From Emydura subglobosa (lineage: Eukaryota; Chordata; Testudines; Chelidae): 64,000 nt of DNA. The stretch is from positions 38,593,943-38,657,942 of the forward strand of contig ML679966.1 in assembly GCA_007922225.1 (NCBI GenBank). The letters are read 5' to 3'. The stretch's first letter is position 1, and every line of letters starts with the position of its first letter. The position numbers were made by a program, and so were the translations under genes. Below the pieces are notes generated by a model. It saw only the letters and a program-made list of their open reading frames with translations, was not told where the DNA came from and did not search any database. Positions 25,626 through 37,716 of the stretch are shown in pieces.

Positions 25626-27294
25626 TAACTCTGGACATTGGTTGTTCCATAGCTCCCATTACCTCATCGACTGCCTTGATAGCCATACATTTACTTTGAG
25701 CAGTAGAGGTGACTGAAGAGGACCCTGTAGAATCTTGCATAAGAGAGCTCATGCTACCTTCTGGTGTGCCTCAGAAAGAGTCAGCATGGGCAGCATTATC
25801 TTGCTCGCTAATTCCCTGTGGGGTTAATGGAGGAATGATACTCGGGAGAGCAGCCTGCCAGAGACTTCGGTGGGTAGGACCAGAAGCAGTCAAACTACGG
25901 ACTGCAGCACTGGATGGAGAAACTAAAATGGGGCCTAGCTGGGGCCACCTCTCCCCACAGCACACTCCAGGACCTAGAACTGTGCATGCAGGACTCCCCA
26001 CATATACTCTATGAGCTTTAGGATTTGGTCATGCCTCCCCTTCTACTTGCCACACCAGCAGGTAGGAAGAGAGGTAGCCAAAGCAGGGACCTCTGCACAT
26101 TCCACTAAAAACTGAACATACACAGACTTTCTCTGTCCTGTGAGGACTGGCTGTTTGCCACAGTCCACTCCCTTCCTCGACAGTCTCTTCATCTCAGCTT
26201 CTCATCTCCTGTCCTGTCTCCCACATTCCCTTTCTCTTCCCCTTTCTTTCCATTTAGCTGGTCCCTTCCTAAGTAAACCCACCCAAAATAAATAAATCAT
26301 GGAACATGGATGTTTATTGTCATCACATTGTTCAGTCTCCTGTGTTCTATCCCCTCTCCCATACTGTAGATCTCTTGTTTATTTAGGCAATATTGTCTCA
26401 TTGTTTCCTTGTATTCCTCTGTTTGTCTGTATCCATCTGCAGTCTCTTTTCTTATACTTTCTAAGTTCTTTGCGGGAAGGACTGTTCTGTTCTGTAGAGT
26501 ACTTAGTCCTGGTCAATGAATCGGATGGCTTCAGTTGATGTCTAAATCATCCATTGCTTTTTTCCTTAGCCTATTTGTGGCATTTGAGGCATTCATATTC
26601 TTTCCTTTCTCACCTGTTTCTGCGGCCACTGTCTATAGATCCTGATTTACAATAAAGAGAGGTTTATAGAGATGAGAGCTTCTAAAAAGATAGTCTAAAA
26701 GAAGGTTCTATCTGAAACCAGTCAGTATTTTTTCTCTAGCCTCCTCTGAGACATAAGCTTTATCATTGTATGAAGCCTTCAGTTTGCTCTGCAAAGTTTT
26801 TTTTTTTAAATAAACATTTAAGTCAGAATGCTTTGCAATTCTTTTAAATAGAGCTTTTGTGAACCATCTGAAAGAGAATTTGTTTTGACAGATAATATAT
26901 TGATCACAATGTATATAGGCTACTGCATTCCTCACTGTTTTCTTTAAAAAATTGTGGGAAATGAGCCACTGAAAAAATGCTACCTGAGTTTGTCCTGTTG
27001 AATTTATTGAAAAACTAAAGAGATTTTTGAATTTAACTAATCTGGGATGATTCCCTCCAACAAAGAAAATCTCTTTGGTGTCTACAAAACAGGCATTATA
27101 TGTTAACATAGGACCCTTTTTTTTTCCTTCATTTTTTTCCCAAAAATGTTGTGTTGTGCTGTGTTTCTGTGTTGTGTTTTATTAAAAAGCTGTCACATTC
27201 TGCCTTAGAGATGTCTGCATTTCATTGGTGAATCTGATTAGGCAGTTCCTGAAAACATAGAGCCAGAGACTGCCCTGTATCACACATGTATATT
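25626..27294. other. Intergenic, nothing recognised
   Basis: Contains ORFs on both strands (25709-26014 plus, 25771-26001 minus, 26708-27109 minus) with no recognisable family. The 133-codon minus-strand ORF lies in AT-rich sequence and looks like chance. T-rich tracts at 26799-26809 and 27117-27125. Confidence 0.4.
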
Positions 27295-28212
27295 TTGGGA
27301 AATGGGGGCAAGGGAGCTTATCACTCCATCCCCATTGATTCTGCATCCTATCCTATTTAACAATTTTATCAAAGATGTGGAAGAAAACATAAAATCATTA
27401 CTGATAAAGTTTGCAGATGACACAAAGATTGAGAAAGTGGTAAATAATGAAGAGGACAAGTCACTGATACAGAGTGATCTGGGTGGGTTGGTAAGCTGGG
27501 TACAAACAAACAATATATGTTTCAATATGACCAAATATAAAGTCATGCTATGGCCAAAAAGGCTAATGTATTCACTGGATGTATAAATAAGGCAATAGTG
27601 AGTGGAGTAGAGAGAGATTATACTAACTCTATATTTGGCAGTGATGTGATCATTACAGGAATACTGTGTCCAAATCTGGTGTCCACAACTCAAGAAGTAT
27701 ATTGATATTGGAGAGGATTCTGAGAAGAGCCATGAGAATGATTAAAGGACTGGAAAACATGCCTTATAATGAAAGACTGAAGGAGCCCATTCTGTTTAGG
27801 TTATCAAAGAGGAGGTTGAGGGGTCACTCGATCACAGACTATAAACATCTTAAAGGGCATATCACAATCTATATGTAACCACAAAACTTTGATAACAGAG
27901 GGCTCTTCAGTTTAGCAGACAAAGGTGTAACATGGACCAATGGTTGGAAAACTGAGCAAGACAAATTTAGACTAGAAATAAGGTTTACATTTTTAACAGT
28001 GAGGGTAATTACCACTGGAACAACTTGCCCAGGGTCATGGTGGATTCTCCATCACTGGAGCTTTCAAAATCAATATTAGATGTTTTTCTAAAAGATATGT
28101 TCTAATTTAAACAGAAATTAATTCAGGGAAGTTCTGAGATCTGTGTTATACAAGTGAGATTAGATGATCTAATGGTTCCTTCTGGTCTTAAAATCTATGA
28201 ATCCATGAATCC
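27295..28212 (+). pseudogene. CR1 LINE 3' half with tail
   Basis: The frame at 27302-27586 contains PILFNNFIKDVEENIKSLL then KFADDTKIEKVV, in which FADD is the catalytic core of the reverse transcriptase palm. A later frame (27666-27878) has RRAMRMIKGLENMPYNERL and RRLRGHSITDYKHLKG, the characteristic C-terminal region. The 3' UTR follows and ends TTCTGGTCTTAAAATCTATG then AATCCATGAATCC at 28212, an ATCTATGA-type CR1 tail. Upstream reverse-transcriptase parts are absent, so the copy is 5' truncated, and frameshifts and stops make it inactive. Confidence 0.9.
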
Positions 28213-28464
28213 AGAATATCCAAACAGTGGCAAACCAGGATTTTAATCAAGTATTCGAGAACATTAGGAAAGAGATTCTGACTCTGTTGTAGATAGCTCT
28301 CCTTAACACTCAGGCAGTATGCAGGGTAGGGTGCAAAATTAGGCTTCCCAAACCCAGTCAGAGCTGCTATCTGTTACATGTCAGAGTAAAAGTAATTATC
28401 TTGCCATGTATCACAAAAGACATCTGAAGCTCGCTATGTTGTCAATTTGATCCCACTCCTTCGT
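28213..28464. other. Intergenic, nothing recognised
   Basis: Short spacer between the CR1 tail and a microsatellite; no repeat recognised. Confidence 0.4.

Positions 28465-28497
<33 letters not shown>
28465..28497. repeat. (TC)n(AC)n microsatellite
   Basis: TC run followed directly by about ten AC units. It abuts the degraded left end of the second MITE copy. Confidence 0.9.
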
Positions 28498-28499
28498 TA

Positions 28500-28785
28500 C
28501 AGAGCCTCCAGTGATTTTGTCATGAGTCTCATAATATTTAATGTTTTTATTAAAGCCCCAGCTTCTGGAGTCAGCTAATTGCATGATAATCTCAGCAGTC
28601 ATTTAAAAAAAGAAAGTAAGTATTTTTAACCCTTATAGTTGCAGAGAAAAGCTTGAAAATAGTGAGACTATTTACTCAAAAATCAGAGGGCAAATGAAAA
28701 AGCCTACTATTGATTATTATTAAGATTGTATGATTTTGGGAGGCCTGACTCGTGATTTTTCAATAGTTAGGGTTAGCAGTACTGC
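28500..28785 (+). mobile_element. hAT-like MITE, copy 2
   Basis: Same family and orientation as 22059-22361: shared ordered blocks include TCATGAGTCTCATAATATTT, AAAGCCCCAGCTTCTGGAG, GAGAAAAGCTTGAAAATAG and TGATTTTGGGAGGCCTGACT. It ends GGGTTAGCAGTACTG, the counterpart of the right terminus of copy 1. The left terminus is eroded or displaced by the AC microsatellite. Confidence 0.6.
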
Positions 28786-31700
28786 ACACACACTCACTTA
28801 CCCACATGTGGAACGCATGGCACAAGAAAGCAGAGTTAGGAATAAATCCAGAGTTTGTATATGTCTATAAAGTTTTCTATGTCCTTTGTAGATGAAAGAC
28901 ACTGAGCATATGATCTAAACTAATCTATCTACGTAGATTACAGAGACAGACATATGAATATGGGGGTATATATAATATGCACAAGTATGATTATGTTGTT
29001 TTCTTTTTGTAATATTATTGTTTTGTATAATTTTTGCTGCTATTATGTTATTAAACACTCAGGGTGGAATTTACAAAGTTATTTATGTGCCTAACTTCCA
29101 TTCAGTGAAGTTAGATGCCTAAATACCTTTGTGTATCCCACCTTCAGAAAATATTAGTGAACTGTAAAAAGTGGATATATCTCTGTGGAAATGTAACTGT
29201 TTAAGAAGCAAATCTGTGCTGTTTAAATTGGTGTTTAGGCTGGAAAGGATTTCATATGATGGATGACATGGACTGTATATGAAAACAATTTTCTAATCCC
29301 CTTGCATTATTTGGTTACCTCTACCACAACACCCTAGTTTCTCTCTATATTTTATCTTCTCATCACCAGTGTCATCACTAAAACCAATTGGTATTGGTAA
29401 ACACTGCGGCAAACTTCTCTCCAGCAGAGCCCCATCAATGGCAGTTATTGATTTAGAACTACATGTTGTGACTAACCCAGCAGTATTAGATAGCTCTGTT
29501 TCCTACTTCATTTTTCCCCCTTCCACTTGGCATCAACTGCTCTGCAAACTAGTTCCACTGCTCATCCATTGCTAACTAAAATTGTTTTAATTCAAACTGG
29601 AACCAAACTAGCTATTGTAGGAATTCAACTGCAGTATTCAAAAGCAACATCGTGTTCTGACTGCCTTTTTGACTATGAAACCTTGGAGATGTGTAAATTC
29701 TCCAATTACGGCCTATTGTTACAGAGGAAAGCTGAGATCCTTAAATATTTGTCAAGTACACTATGACCCTCATAATGACAATATTCTGTACTATATGTGA
29801 ATTTAGCAACTGAATATCATAAAATATAGCTGCTTAAAAATAACCCCCATCAGTGTGTTTGATATTCACTAAATCATGTGACAACAGCTGATTGTGCAAA
29901 GCGTGGCTCTAGAATGTGTACATAGGAAGACATCCTTTCAGCTCACAGGATTATTGTAAGAGTTTCTGGAGGGGCAAAATAGCTGTTAGCTTTGGTCTTT
30001 GGTTAAATTCTCATAGCCACAAGCTAAGCTGCTACTGTATCAACTAAATCTTTGGTTTGCTCAGAATGAAGGAACAAAAATAAGTTAAGGGCTATTTAAC
30101 TCCATTTCTTCACTAATGTGTTATTCATATAAACAATTAAATTCACATACTTCTTTACCTATCCCACTAAAACAGCACTGCTGAGGCAGCATTAGTCATT
30201 TTTCTTTTGTAATGGATTATTACAAGATATTTTTCGTTAGCCAGTCAAGATCCAGAGTTATGATCATGTTATCCACCTATAATTCTTTGAAGCAGAAGAT
30301 CTGACAGGTGCTGAATCCTATATTCTGATCTGACTCTGCCATTAATCCTGCACTCATTCTATCCTCCTCCTCTATGCCCTTCTGTTTTGTTTCTTCACTC
30401 TACAGTCTGACACATTGATTATATGACTTTTATTAATTAAAATGATCTTCTTGAATAATGCAAGATAACATAACACATCACTGGGCTATAATGTTTTCTT
30501 TGATTGTAAACATGATCTGCTGTTCATATTCCACTGCTTCAGGCTAAATATATTTTCTAAAACTGTTAAGAAAATCCTTTTTTTCTCCTCCAGTGTCTTC
30601 AGTTGTCAATTTTTAAACTCTCCTTTGTAAATTTAAATGTTCACTGTTTTTATATGCTTTAACGATTCAAGGATAAGGAAGTCACTAGACAGACCTTGCA
30701 TCATGTGATTTCCTTGTTTTCTTTTTCTTCTCTTTTTTAAGACTTGCTAATTGAGTAGGTGAATCTAATGAATAAGCCTTTTGTTCATCTACAGTGTTAC
30801 TTCATGTTAGTAAGTCTATAAAAGATTAAAACTGCTAGTCAATATTGGGGGGGAAAAGGGGCATTTAGTCTATCACTCATTTCATCCTAGGACTGATATA
30901 TATAAAGCACAGACAGTTTTGAATTTTAATTGTGATGTCAAACAGACAAATGATAGGAAATTGGCTGCAACCGTAGTAATCCAGTGTAGACTTGGAGAAA
31001 ATAGATGTGTGTTGCATGTATTAATATTGCAGTCTGTATTTCTGGTCTACTCAGTGTCCAAAGTGAGATTTCTGATGTTGCCTGGACAAGCTCTCATTTT
31101 GGTTATAGCAGTAGTGTAATTGGTTACCCACTTTTAGGAATAAAATTAATTCAGGAAAATGTATGTGATCCCTTTTGAATTATTGACCATACACTCTTAT
31201 TTCCATTCATTAGTCTTAGGCTTAAAGCCAACATGAGATGTACTTCTCATTCAGTTTCCTTTTTATTGGGTTCTCTCTCTTTTATTGATAGTCACCAAAG
31301 CTTAGCCTTAAGCGTTTCAAAAAGTTACACTTACCTAGCTACTGTAGTTTTTGATGAAGCTACATGACAGACTCAGTTCTCATTGCAGGTATAGTTTAAC
31401 TGACCTAATTCTAACCTGCGTTGCAACAGTACTTGAAAATAGCACTTTCAGTAGAAACAAATTCACTATTTTAGGCATAGGTGCCCCATACAAATGAATG
31501 CATACCTACTGATTAAGAGATGGCATGGCACCTGCTGCCTGTGTCTACTCTGCATTCCAGCTGGAAAAGTCCTAGAGCAAGTTTCACCTCACAGGGTCTG
31601 ATACTCAATTACGGCCCACTTACACCATTCTAACAGGATAAAAGGGCCATAGAGTGGTTGGTAATAGCATCTGAGAACATCTATTGTGTCTCACCAGCCA

Positions 31701-33092
31701 GTGTAGAACTGGCATAATGGTTCTACAAGGCATTACTCCCAACTCTGATTTAGGGGGAGGATTAGGGAAGAAGGCATATTGGGGGTGCATTAGAGTTCAC
31801 CATATGATGGCTACTCTCTGTTCCCAGGGCTCATAGGGGGCCATGGGAAGAAGAGCATAAGACAGAATGCTGTACTGATTTACACCAGGCAGGTCCCTGC
31901 ACAGAGTACAGAGAATGTCTCTGTCCTAAATGCAGAATGGCATAACTGAGAATCAGGCCCATAAAATCTCCTTTAGATTGTTCCACCAGGCCACTATGAC
32001 TCTTTTGATGAACTACAACAAAATTCTGATTTCAGAATTTGTCCCTGATATAATTATAATGTGAGATAAAATATCACATAATAGAAGCCCATTTCAACTA
32101 AATGGGAGAAGATCACAGTAGGACGGTATTGGCTTATTCAGGAATAAATAGAGTTTAAGGCTTCATTTCTGATGGCACAAGGCAACACTAATCTTGGGAA
32201 TTTTTTTCCTTCTAAACCTCAGAAATAATTATGAGAGCCAAAATATAAAATGTGAATGACATTAATATTTATATTGGGCTTTTAAGAAGGTAATAATATT
32301 CCAGATCATTATTTACCATAGTCAGACCATTGTGGGATAAAACACTTCCTCCACATACCCCATATTTTTCAGTAGGAACAGAGTGGTCAATTGAGATGAG
32401 GCTACACTCTGAGAAACAAGGTATCCATAGCTTTTGCTGTCACTCCACATTGCATTCCATCATGGGTTTTATCCCATATGACCTATTCCAATGGAGTACA
32501 CTCAGACTAAATATATAAGGAAAATTAAAATAATAAAGCTAACCAATATTCAGAGAAAGCTAAATATATCGTATTAAAAAAAGGGGTTGATTCTCCAGTC
32601 CACTAGTTTACTTTGTGGTGCATATGCTTTCTAGGGCCAAAGATTGTATTTGTGTAATACCAAACAAAATAAGGCCTCAATAGTAAGTATATTACTATAA
32701 TAAAAATAATAATCTAGCTGCTATTGATTTAATTTTTTCTTCATAAGTTAAATAAATAGATTTTTGAGAGTCAGATTGAAAAATATTTTTAACAAATACA
32801 TTCCCTGCAGTATGCAGGAATATCATTGCCTAATATTAATGAGTGCTTTATGTAGCCTATTTCTGTGTATTTCCAGTGATCCAATGTCTACCTTAGAACT
32901 GAAATTCTGAAGTTTTGGAAACAGCAGTGGAAATGTCAGGGCAGCCTTGTTGCTTTAATTATCACGCCTGCCTATTCCAGAGCTTCACGGGCAAACTTCA
33001 CTTCAGGATCATACGAACAAGGTGGGAAAGATTAATGAGAACATTAATATGTATGTTACTATGTTAAGTGGTTCTACTGACTTTATTATGGA
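28786..33092. other. Intergenic, nothing clear
   Basis: Long AT-rich stretch. At 29061-29155 there is a palindrome-like piece (AAGTTATTTATGTGCCTAAC with GTTAGATGCCTAAATACC) of the kind common in reptile MITEs. A G-run lies at 30847-30853. No protein-coding feature recognised. Confidence 0.4.
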
Positions 33093-33559
33093 TGTAGCAG
33101 ATTGCCATGGGCCCCCTGCCCTTCTGGGTCCTCTCAGTAGTCTCCCCTGACAAAATAACAGGACTCACAGGCTTCACCTAGTGCCATCACCCATGATCAT
33201 TTATTTACAGTGTACACATACAAATCCCACTCCCAGACCAGGCCCCTTGGCCATGAGGCTTTGAGCTGCTCAACCTTTGTTGGCCAGAAAGCAAACTTAA
33301 GCAGAGGACTTCCATTCTTCTCCCTAGCCACCTCTTTCTTGGTTTTGCCCTAGATGGCTTATATACCCCTCCAGCTAGGGAAACAGCTGTTCCTCCTTGC
33401 CTCATTAAGCACTGCTCTGGCCTGCTCTCATCAGCACCTTCAGCTGTGGTATCCTTGCTTGCTGTGTGGGGCCCTGCTGGCCCACTTTACCCCAGCCCAT
33501 GCAGCTGGGGTGGGGTGGCAAAGGCACTGAGGGTCTTAATCACCCTCTACTCTGCCACA
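33093..33559 (-). mobile_element. Solo LTR of an ERV-type element
   Basis: On the minus strand the unit starts TGTGGCAGAGTAGAGGG at 33559 and ends CAATCTGCTACA at 33093, that is, TG...CA. A TATA box (TATATAAG, 33365-33358) is followed about 150 bases later by AATAAA (33205-33200), the order expected of U3-R-U5. Flanking bases ATGGA (33088-33092) and ATGGG (33560-33564) look like a 5-bp target duplication with one mismatch. No internal retroviral sequence lies on either side, so this is best read as a solo LTR left by recombination. Family not identified. Confidence 0.75.
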
Positions 33560-34230
33560 ATGGGGTATAGATGCTCCCATCTACTCCATAATTGCAAAAA
33601 AATCAGAATAAAACAGGAAACAAGTTATTTAAAAAACTCAGATAAAATCATTCCCTTCTCATCATGGTATGGAAATGATGAGAAAGGATATAAAAGATTT
33701 GACCTGGGTTCAAAGCTTCCAGTGAGTTAGTGATTGGAAAGCTTCACACCAGATACTCGGTTAATCGGTTCTAGAGCTGAGCTACTGTTAATATTTTAAA
33801 GATATTTTCTTTATCCACCAAGGTTTGATTTGATCATTTTTACTTGAAGAGAGAATGAAGCAGTACCAAGAAGCATTATTTATGTGGCTGACAAGCATTC
33901 CACAAGAAACACACTAAAATGATTTGACCTGTTTCTTTTGCAAATCGCAGTGCCAAAGCTTTTTCAGTAAACAGTTCTGGCTTCTGTAGCAAAGAAAGAA
34001 CCTTCTGAATAAATTCCTTAATTAGGTGTGCATGCAAATACATTTACAACCCTATTTCATCCTATTCTGACTGTTTCACGTTGTTCAAAAGACCATCTGT
34101 GTCTCTGCTTTCTGCTTGATGTCTTGCTTTCTGGAAGTAAATTGATATCAACTGATGTGATCTAAATCCAGCTTGTATGCAGTGTTTATGGCTGACCAGT
34201 CCAGCATACTGTAAACTTCCATGCCAAAGT
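33560..34230. other. Intergenic, nothing recognised
   Basis: AT-rich spacer between the solo LTR and a nested hairpin. No exon or repeat recognised. Confidence 0.4.
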
Positions 34231-34236
34231 CTACTT

Positions 34237-34331
34237 GACAGGATAAAAGACTCACTTCTGGGATTGCTCTCTGACATGTGGAGAATGATTCTCAGTACTG
34301 CAATCCCTAAGGAAAAAGCTTTTATCCTGTC
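34237..34331. repeat. Nested three-stem palindrome (hairpin)
   Basis: Three concentric perfect inverted repeats share nearly one centre: GACAGGATAAAAG (34237-34249) with CTTTTATCCTGTC (34319-34331); GGGATTGC (34260-34267) with GCAATCCC (34300-34307); and GAGAAT/ATTCTC around 34287. The transcript of either strand could fold into a single long hairpin of about 95 nt. Most likely the core of a palindromic MITE; a small-RNA precursor is possible but unsupported. Confidence 0.7.
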
Positions 34332-35525
34332 AGAGAGTTCAGTCCCAGCCTTAAAAATAGATATGTATACATATGTATCTACATCTGCCTATCAGCAGAG
34401 CAGGAGCTCTTATCTCCACTATGTGCAAACATCTGAAGGAAGTGCATTATTAAAATAAAATAATAAATTAACTAAGTTTACTTATAATGTTACTTATAGT
34501 AAATTATTCAATATATGTATTATCTGTTTTCTAAAAGATAATCAGAGGCATAAAAAGATTTTCTTCTTTGAAGTAAACAATTGCAAAATATAGAACTTTC
34601 AATTAAATTTAAGAGATTCAAAGGACAGCTAGCTTTTAGATCCATGGAAAAAAGCAGTGACTGATCAACTCATTCCACTTCAAATCACAAATCTCAAGAA
34701 AGATGTGGCTGTACTCTGTTAGTGATAAGTTTTATTGCAGCTGCAAAAGAAAAAAAATGGCAAAGTGCCAGTTTCAAAAACTGTATAACAATATAGTAAC
34801 ATTTTCCCTGTTAGTTGTATTATTATTTTAATTTGAACTCATAAGGGAGTATGACCGAGTATCATTGTAGCTAGATAGTACCAGGGGATTTCAAATGCAG
34901 AGGGAATTCTAGACCCCATTAATTCTTATCTAGTATTTCATCCAAAAATCTACATTAAAAGATCATTAAGGTTGCAAAACCTAGCAGTCAGAAGATAGGA
35001 AATGGACAAATTAAGGTTTAATTGCGTAACCTTAATTGGCCTCCCCAGTATGCTGATACAGTCCATAATAACCATATACCATTTTCAGGGAATTGTGATA
35101 GTTCAGGTGGTTTGAACATACAAATAATTCTCCCCAAATGAGATTCTAGTTCATGACTTTCTGTCAGATAAGCTCTGTATAAACCAAACGGAATGTAAGG
35201 GAGGCGCCACTTAACCCACTGGATGAAATTCTGTCTCATTGAAAACAATGGACATTTGCCATTGACTTTAGTGAGGGTCACTATTTCAGCCACTATGTGA
35301 TGGATATTTTATTGCCATAAATCAGTGAAAGCAGATATTGCAATCCTATGCATTATCTTTGGGGCCACTGTATTCAATTTATGAATGGTTCATATATGAT
35401 TCTGTTTTTCTTCAAAGGGGAGGGTTACCACAGCTGCTATAGGAACTACAAACAGAAGTCGGGAGGTGTGATTAAGTTAAATCACTGAGACTAAACAATT
35501 TTGGAGATGTACTTCCTTCTGGATT
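34332..35525. other. Intergenic, nothing recognised
   Basis: AT-rich, without recognised repeats; only short ORFs of no known family. Confidence 0.4.
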
Positions 35526-35653
35526 CAGGGGTGCTGGAACAATTTTTTATAATGGGGGTGATGAGAGCCATTGAACCAAACTGTAAACCCTGTATATAAT
35601 GGAAACCATTTCAAGCCAACCCCCCTGCACCTCTAGTTCCAGTACCTATGCCC
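35526..35653. mobile_element. Small MITE with AGGGGTGCTGGAAC ends
   Basis: Left end CAGGGGTGCTGGAACAA; right end reversed is CATAGGTACTGGAACTAGAG, giving imperfect terminal inverted repeats about 125 bp apart. The middle (GAGAGCCATTGAACCAAACT, TAAACCCTGTATATAATGG) is a repeat I recognise as common in turtle DNA, but I cannot assign the superfamily. No coding capacity. Confidence 0.55.
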
Positions 35654-35689
35654 AGAGTGGTTTGCATATAGGTCCAAGATTGGTTTTCT

Positions 35690-36218
35690 AGAGAGTAGGA
35701 CACATAGACAGGGCTTTTGATCCAGCAGATGGATTGGATCTTCTACGCAGGTTTGGAACCTGGGGGTTCTGGGCTGCTAGTACCACTACATTGCCATTGT
35801 AGGTACCTGCAAGGCTGGTCTAGGAAATACCACCCAGCAGGACCTCAGTGATGGCCCCTTGAAGCCCACTGATTGGCCAATATCAGTACTTAAACCAGGA
35901 AGCCATGAAAGGGAATTTTCTGAGCAATAATACAAGACTGTCTGCCTACATCTGCTCCAGACCTTGCTTGAGAGAAATCCTAGACTCAAGCTTCTAACCA
36001 TGGTTTGTCCTTGACTTTGCTTTTTGATGGCTGTCTTTAACCTGATGCCTGACCCCAATCTCCTGATAACCTGACCCTCCCTGCCTGACCCTCCCTGCCT
36101 CCTCATGCCTGAACCTCAGTCTGCCCTCTGGCCTGTTGTGGACTCTAACCTCCTTCTACCTGACTCCCAACTCTTGCTGTGACCATTAGGTCTGACTGCC
36201 CTCATCCTGGTCATGACA
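35690..36218 (+). mobile_element. LTR-like repeat, pyrimidine-rich 3' half
   Basis: Contains CTGATTGGCCAATATCAG (CCAAT-type, palindromic) then ACTTAAACCAGGAAGCC. A long CTGAC/CCTG-rich stretch follows, with a tandem CCTGACCCTCCCTG pair (about 36069-36096), and it ends TGACCATTAGGTCTGAC...GGTCATGACA. The order and flavour match a class of reptile LTRs, but a polyadenylation signal, primer-binding site and target duplication are not evident. The left boundary is uncertain. Confidence 0.4.
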
Positions 36219-36693
36219 CCTTCTCTCCAAAGGGAAGGATGGGAAAGATTTTGGCCTACTAGGGCCCAATGAGTCTTGTGGGTGACTCCCAGTATGTGTT
36301 TAAATGTTTAGTGTTGCATTTTCTCTGTAATGATTATAATTTGCTGTGTGGCAACTTGTGACTGCTGACAATACTGTTCATAGCCCTTGGTGAGAAAGCA
36401 TCGCACAGTCATTGGCCCATAGGCAGGCTGGCTTCCTGGGGATTTCAGAGTGAAAGATAGGAAGCTGTGCTGCACTAAAACCCCCAATCAGATAGGGACA
36501 AGGGGACCTACCCGGAGATAAGTGATGGCTGAAGACTTGTCAGAATTATTGGATTGGAACTGGGGTGGGGTGGGAAGGAAAGGGAAAGATGTACAGGTGC
36601 AGATACCCTGACACTGTGGCAGGTGTCCTTTTATCTCAGTAGCAAAACTTTCCTTTAAAAAAAGTGTGTGCCAATTCATAACTAGTTATTAAG
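36219..36693. other. Intergenic, nothing recognised
   Basis: Spacer between an LTR-like repeat and a microsatellite; no feature recognised. Confidence 0.4.

Positions 36694-36737
<44 letters not shown>
36694..36737. repeat. (GT)n(TA)n microsatellite
   Basis: A GT run of about eight units flows into about thirteen TA units and ends three bases before the CR1 fragment at 36741. Confidence 0.95.
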
Positions 36738-36740
<3 letters not shown>

Positions 36741-36741
<1 letters not shown>

Positions 36742-36935
36742 TTTGAAAACTCATGGCAGTTGCAGGAGGTCTTGGACGATTGGAAAAAGGCAAATATAGT
36801 GCCCATCTTAAAAAAAAATGAAGGAGGATCTGGGGAACTACAGAATCGTCAGCCTAACCTCAGTCCCTGGAAAAATCATTAAACGGGTCCTCAAGGAATC
36901 CTTTCTGACACTTGAAGGAGAGGAAGGTGATCAGG
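36741..36935 (+). pseudogene. CR1 fragment A (reverse transcriptase start)
   Basis: Reads [15 protein letters not shown] and then degenerate matches to the [14 protein letters not shown] block, the same part of CR1 ORF2 as at 23213. It begins CTTTGAAAACTCATGGCAG and breaks off after GGAAGGTGATCAGG, where the inverted fragment B starts. Frameshifted and truncated at both ends. Confidence 0.85.
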
Positions 36936-37716
36936 TACTGCAGCCTAGCCAGTCAGTCTTTAATCTGTAGCAGTGCAAGGGATTCTCCCATCCTAAGTGC
37001 AGGACTCTGCACTTGTCCTTGTGGAATCTCATCAGATTTCTTTTAGCCCAATCCTCCAATTTGTCTACGTCATTCTGTATCCTATTCCTTCCCTCCAGAG
37101 TATCTACCACTCCTCCCAGTTTAATGTCATCTGCAAATATACTGAGGGTGCAATCCACTCCAGTCTCCAGATCATTAAGGAAGATGTTGAACAAAACCAG
37201 CCCCAGGACTGATCACTGGGACACTCTACTTCTTACCAGATGCCAATTAAACATTGAGCCATTGATCATTACCCATTGAGCCCAATGATCTAGCCAGCAT
37301 TCTATTCTATTCTAGCCATTAATTCAACCCATACTTCTTTAACTTGCTGGCAATAATACTATGGGAAATCATAACAAAAGCTTTGCTAAAGTCAATGTAT
37401 ATCATGTCCACCACTTTCCCCACATCCACAGAGCCAGTCATCTTATCATAGAAGGCAATCAGGTTGGTCATCATGACTTGCCTTTGGTGAATCCTGATCA
37501 CCTTCCTCTCTTCCAAGTGCCTCAGAATAGATTCCTTGAGGACCTGCTCCATGACTTTTCCAGGGACTGTGGTGAGGCTCATCTATAGTTCCCTGGATCC
37601 TTCTTCTTCCTTTTATTTTAAGATGGGGACTATATCTGCCTTTTTCCAATCATGTGGGACCTCCCCCAATTGCCATGAGTTTTCAGAGGTAGTGGCCACG
37701 AGTTTTCAAAGATAAT
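36936..37716 (-). pseudogene. CR1 fragment B, inverted segment
   Basis: Minus strand. From 37660 downwards it encodes, with frame breaks, the DDWKKA-type start, [32 protein letters not shown] and, in the frame at 37194-36931, LSIFADDIKLGGVVDTLEG (FADD catalytic motif) to KTDWLG. It stops near 36936, well before the CR1 C-terminus. Fragment C continues the element in the opposite orientation a little further downstream in the CR1 map, as expected of a 5'-inverted insertion. Inactive. Confidence 0.9.

Noticed and set aside
26708..27109. 133-codon minus-strand ORF
   Set aside because: Lysine- and phenylalanine-rich product from AT-rich DNA, no recognised family, no supporting context.
27280..27693. 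137-codon minus-strand ORF
   Set aside because: Antisense shadow of the CR1 reverse transcriptase on the plus strand.
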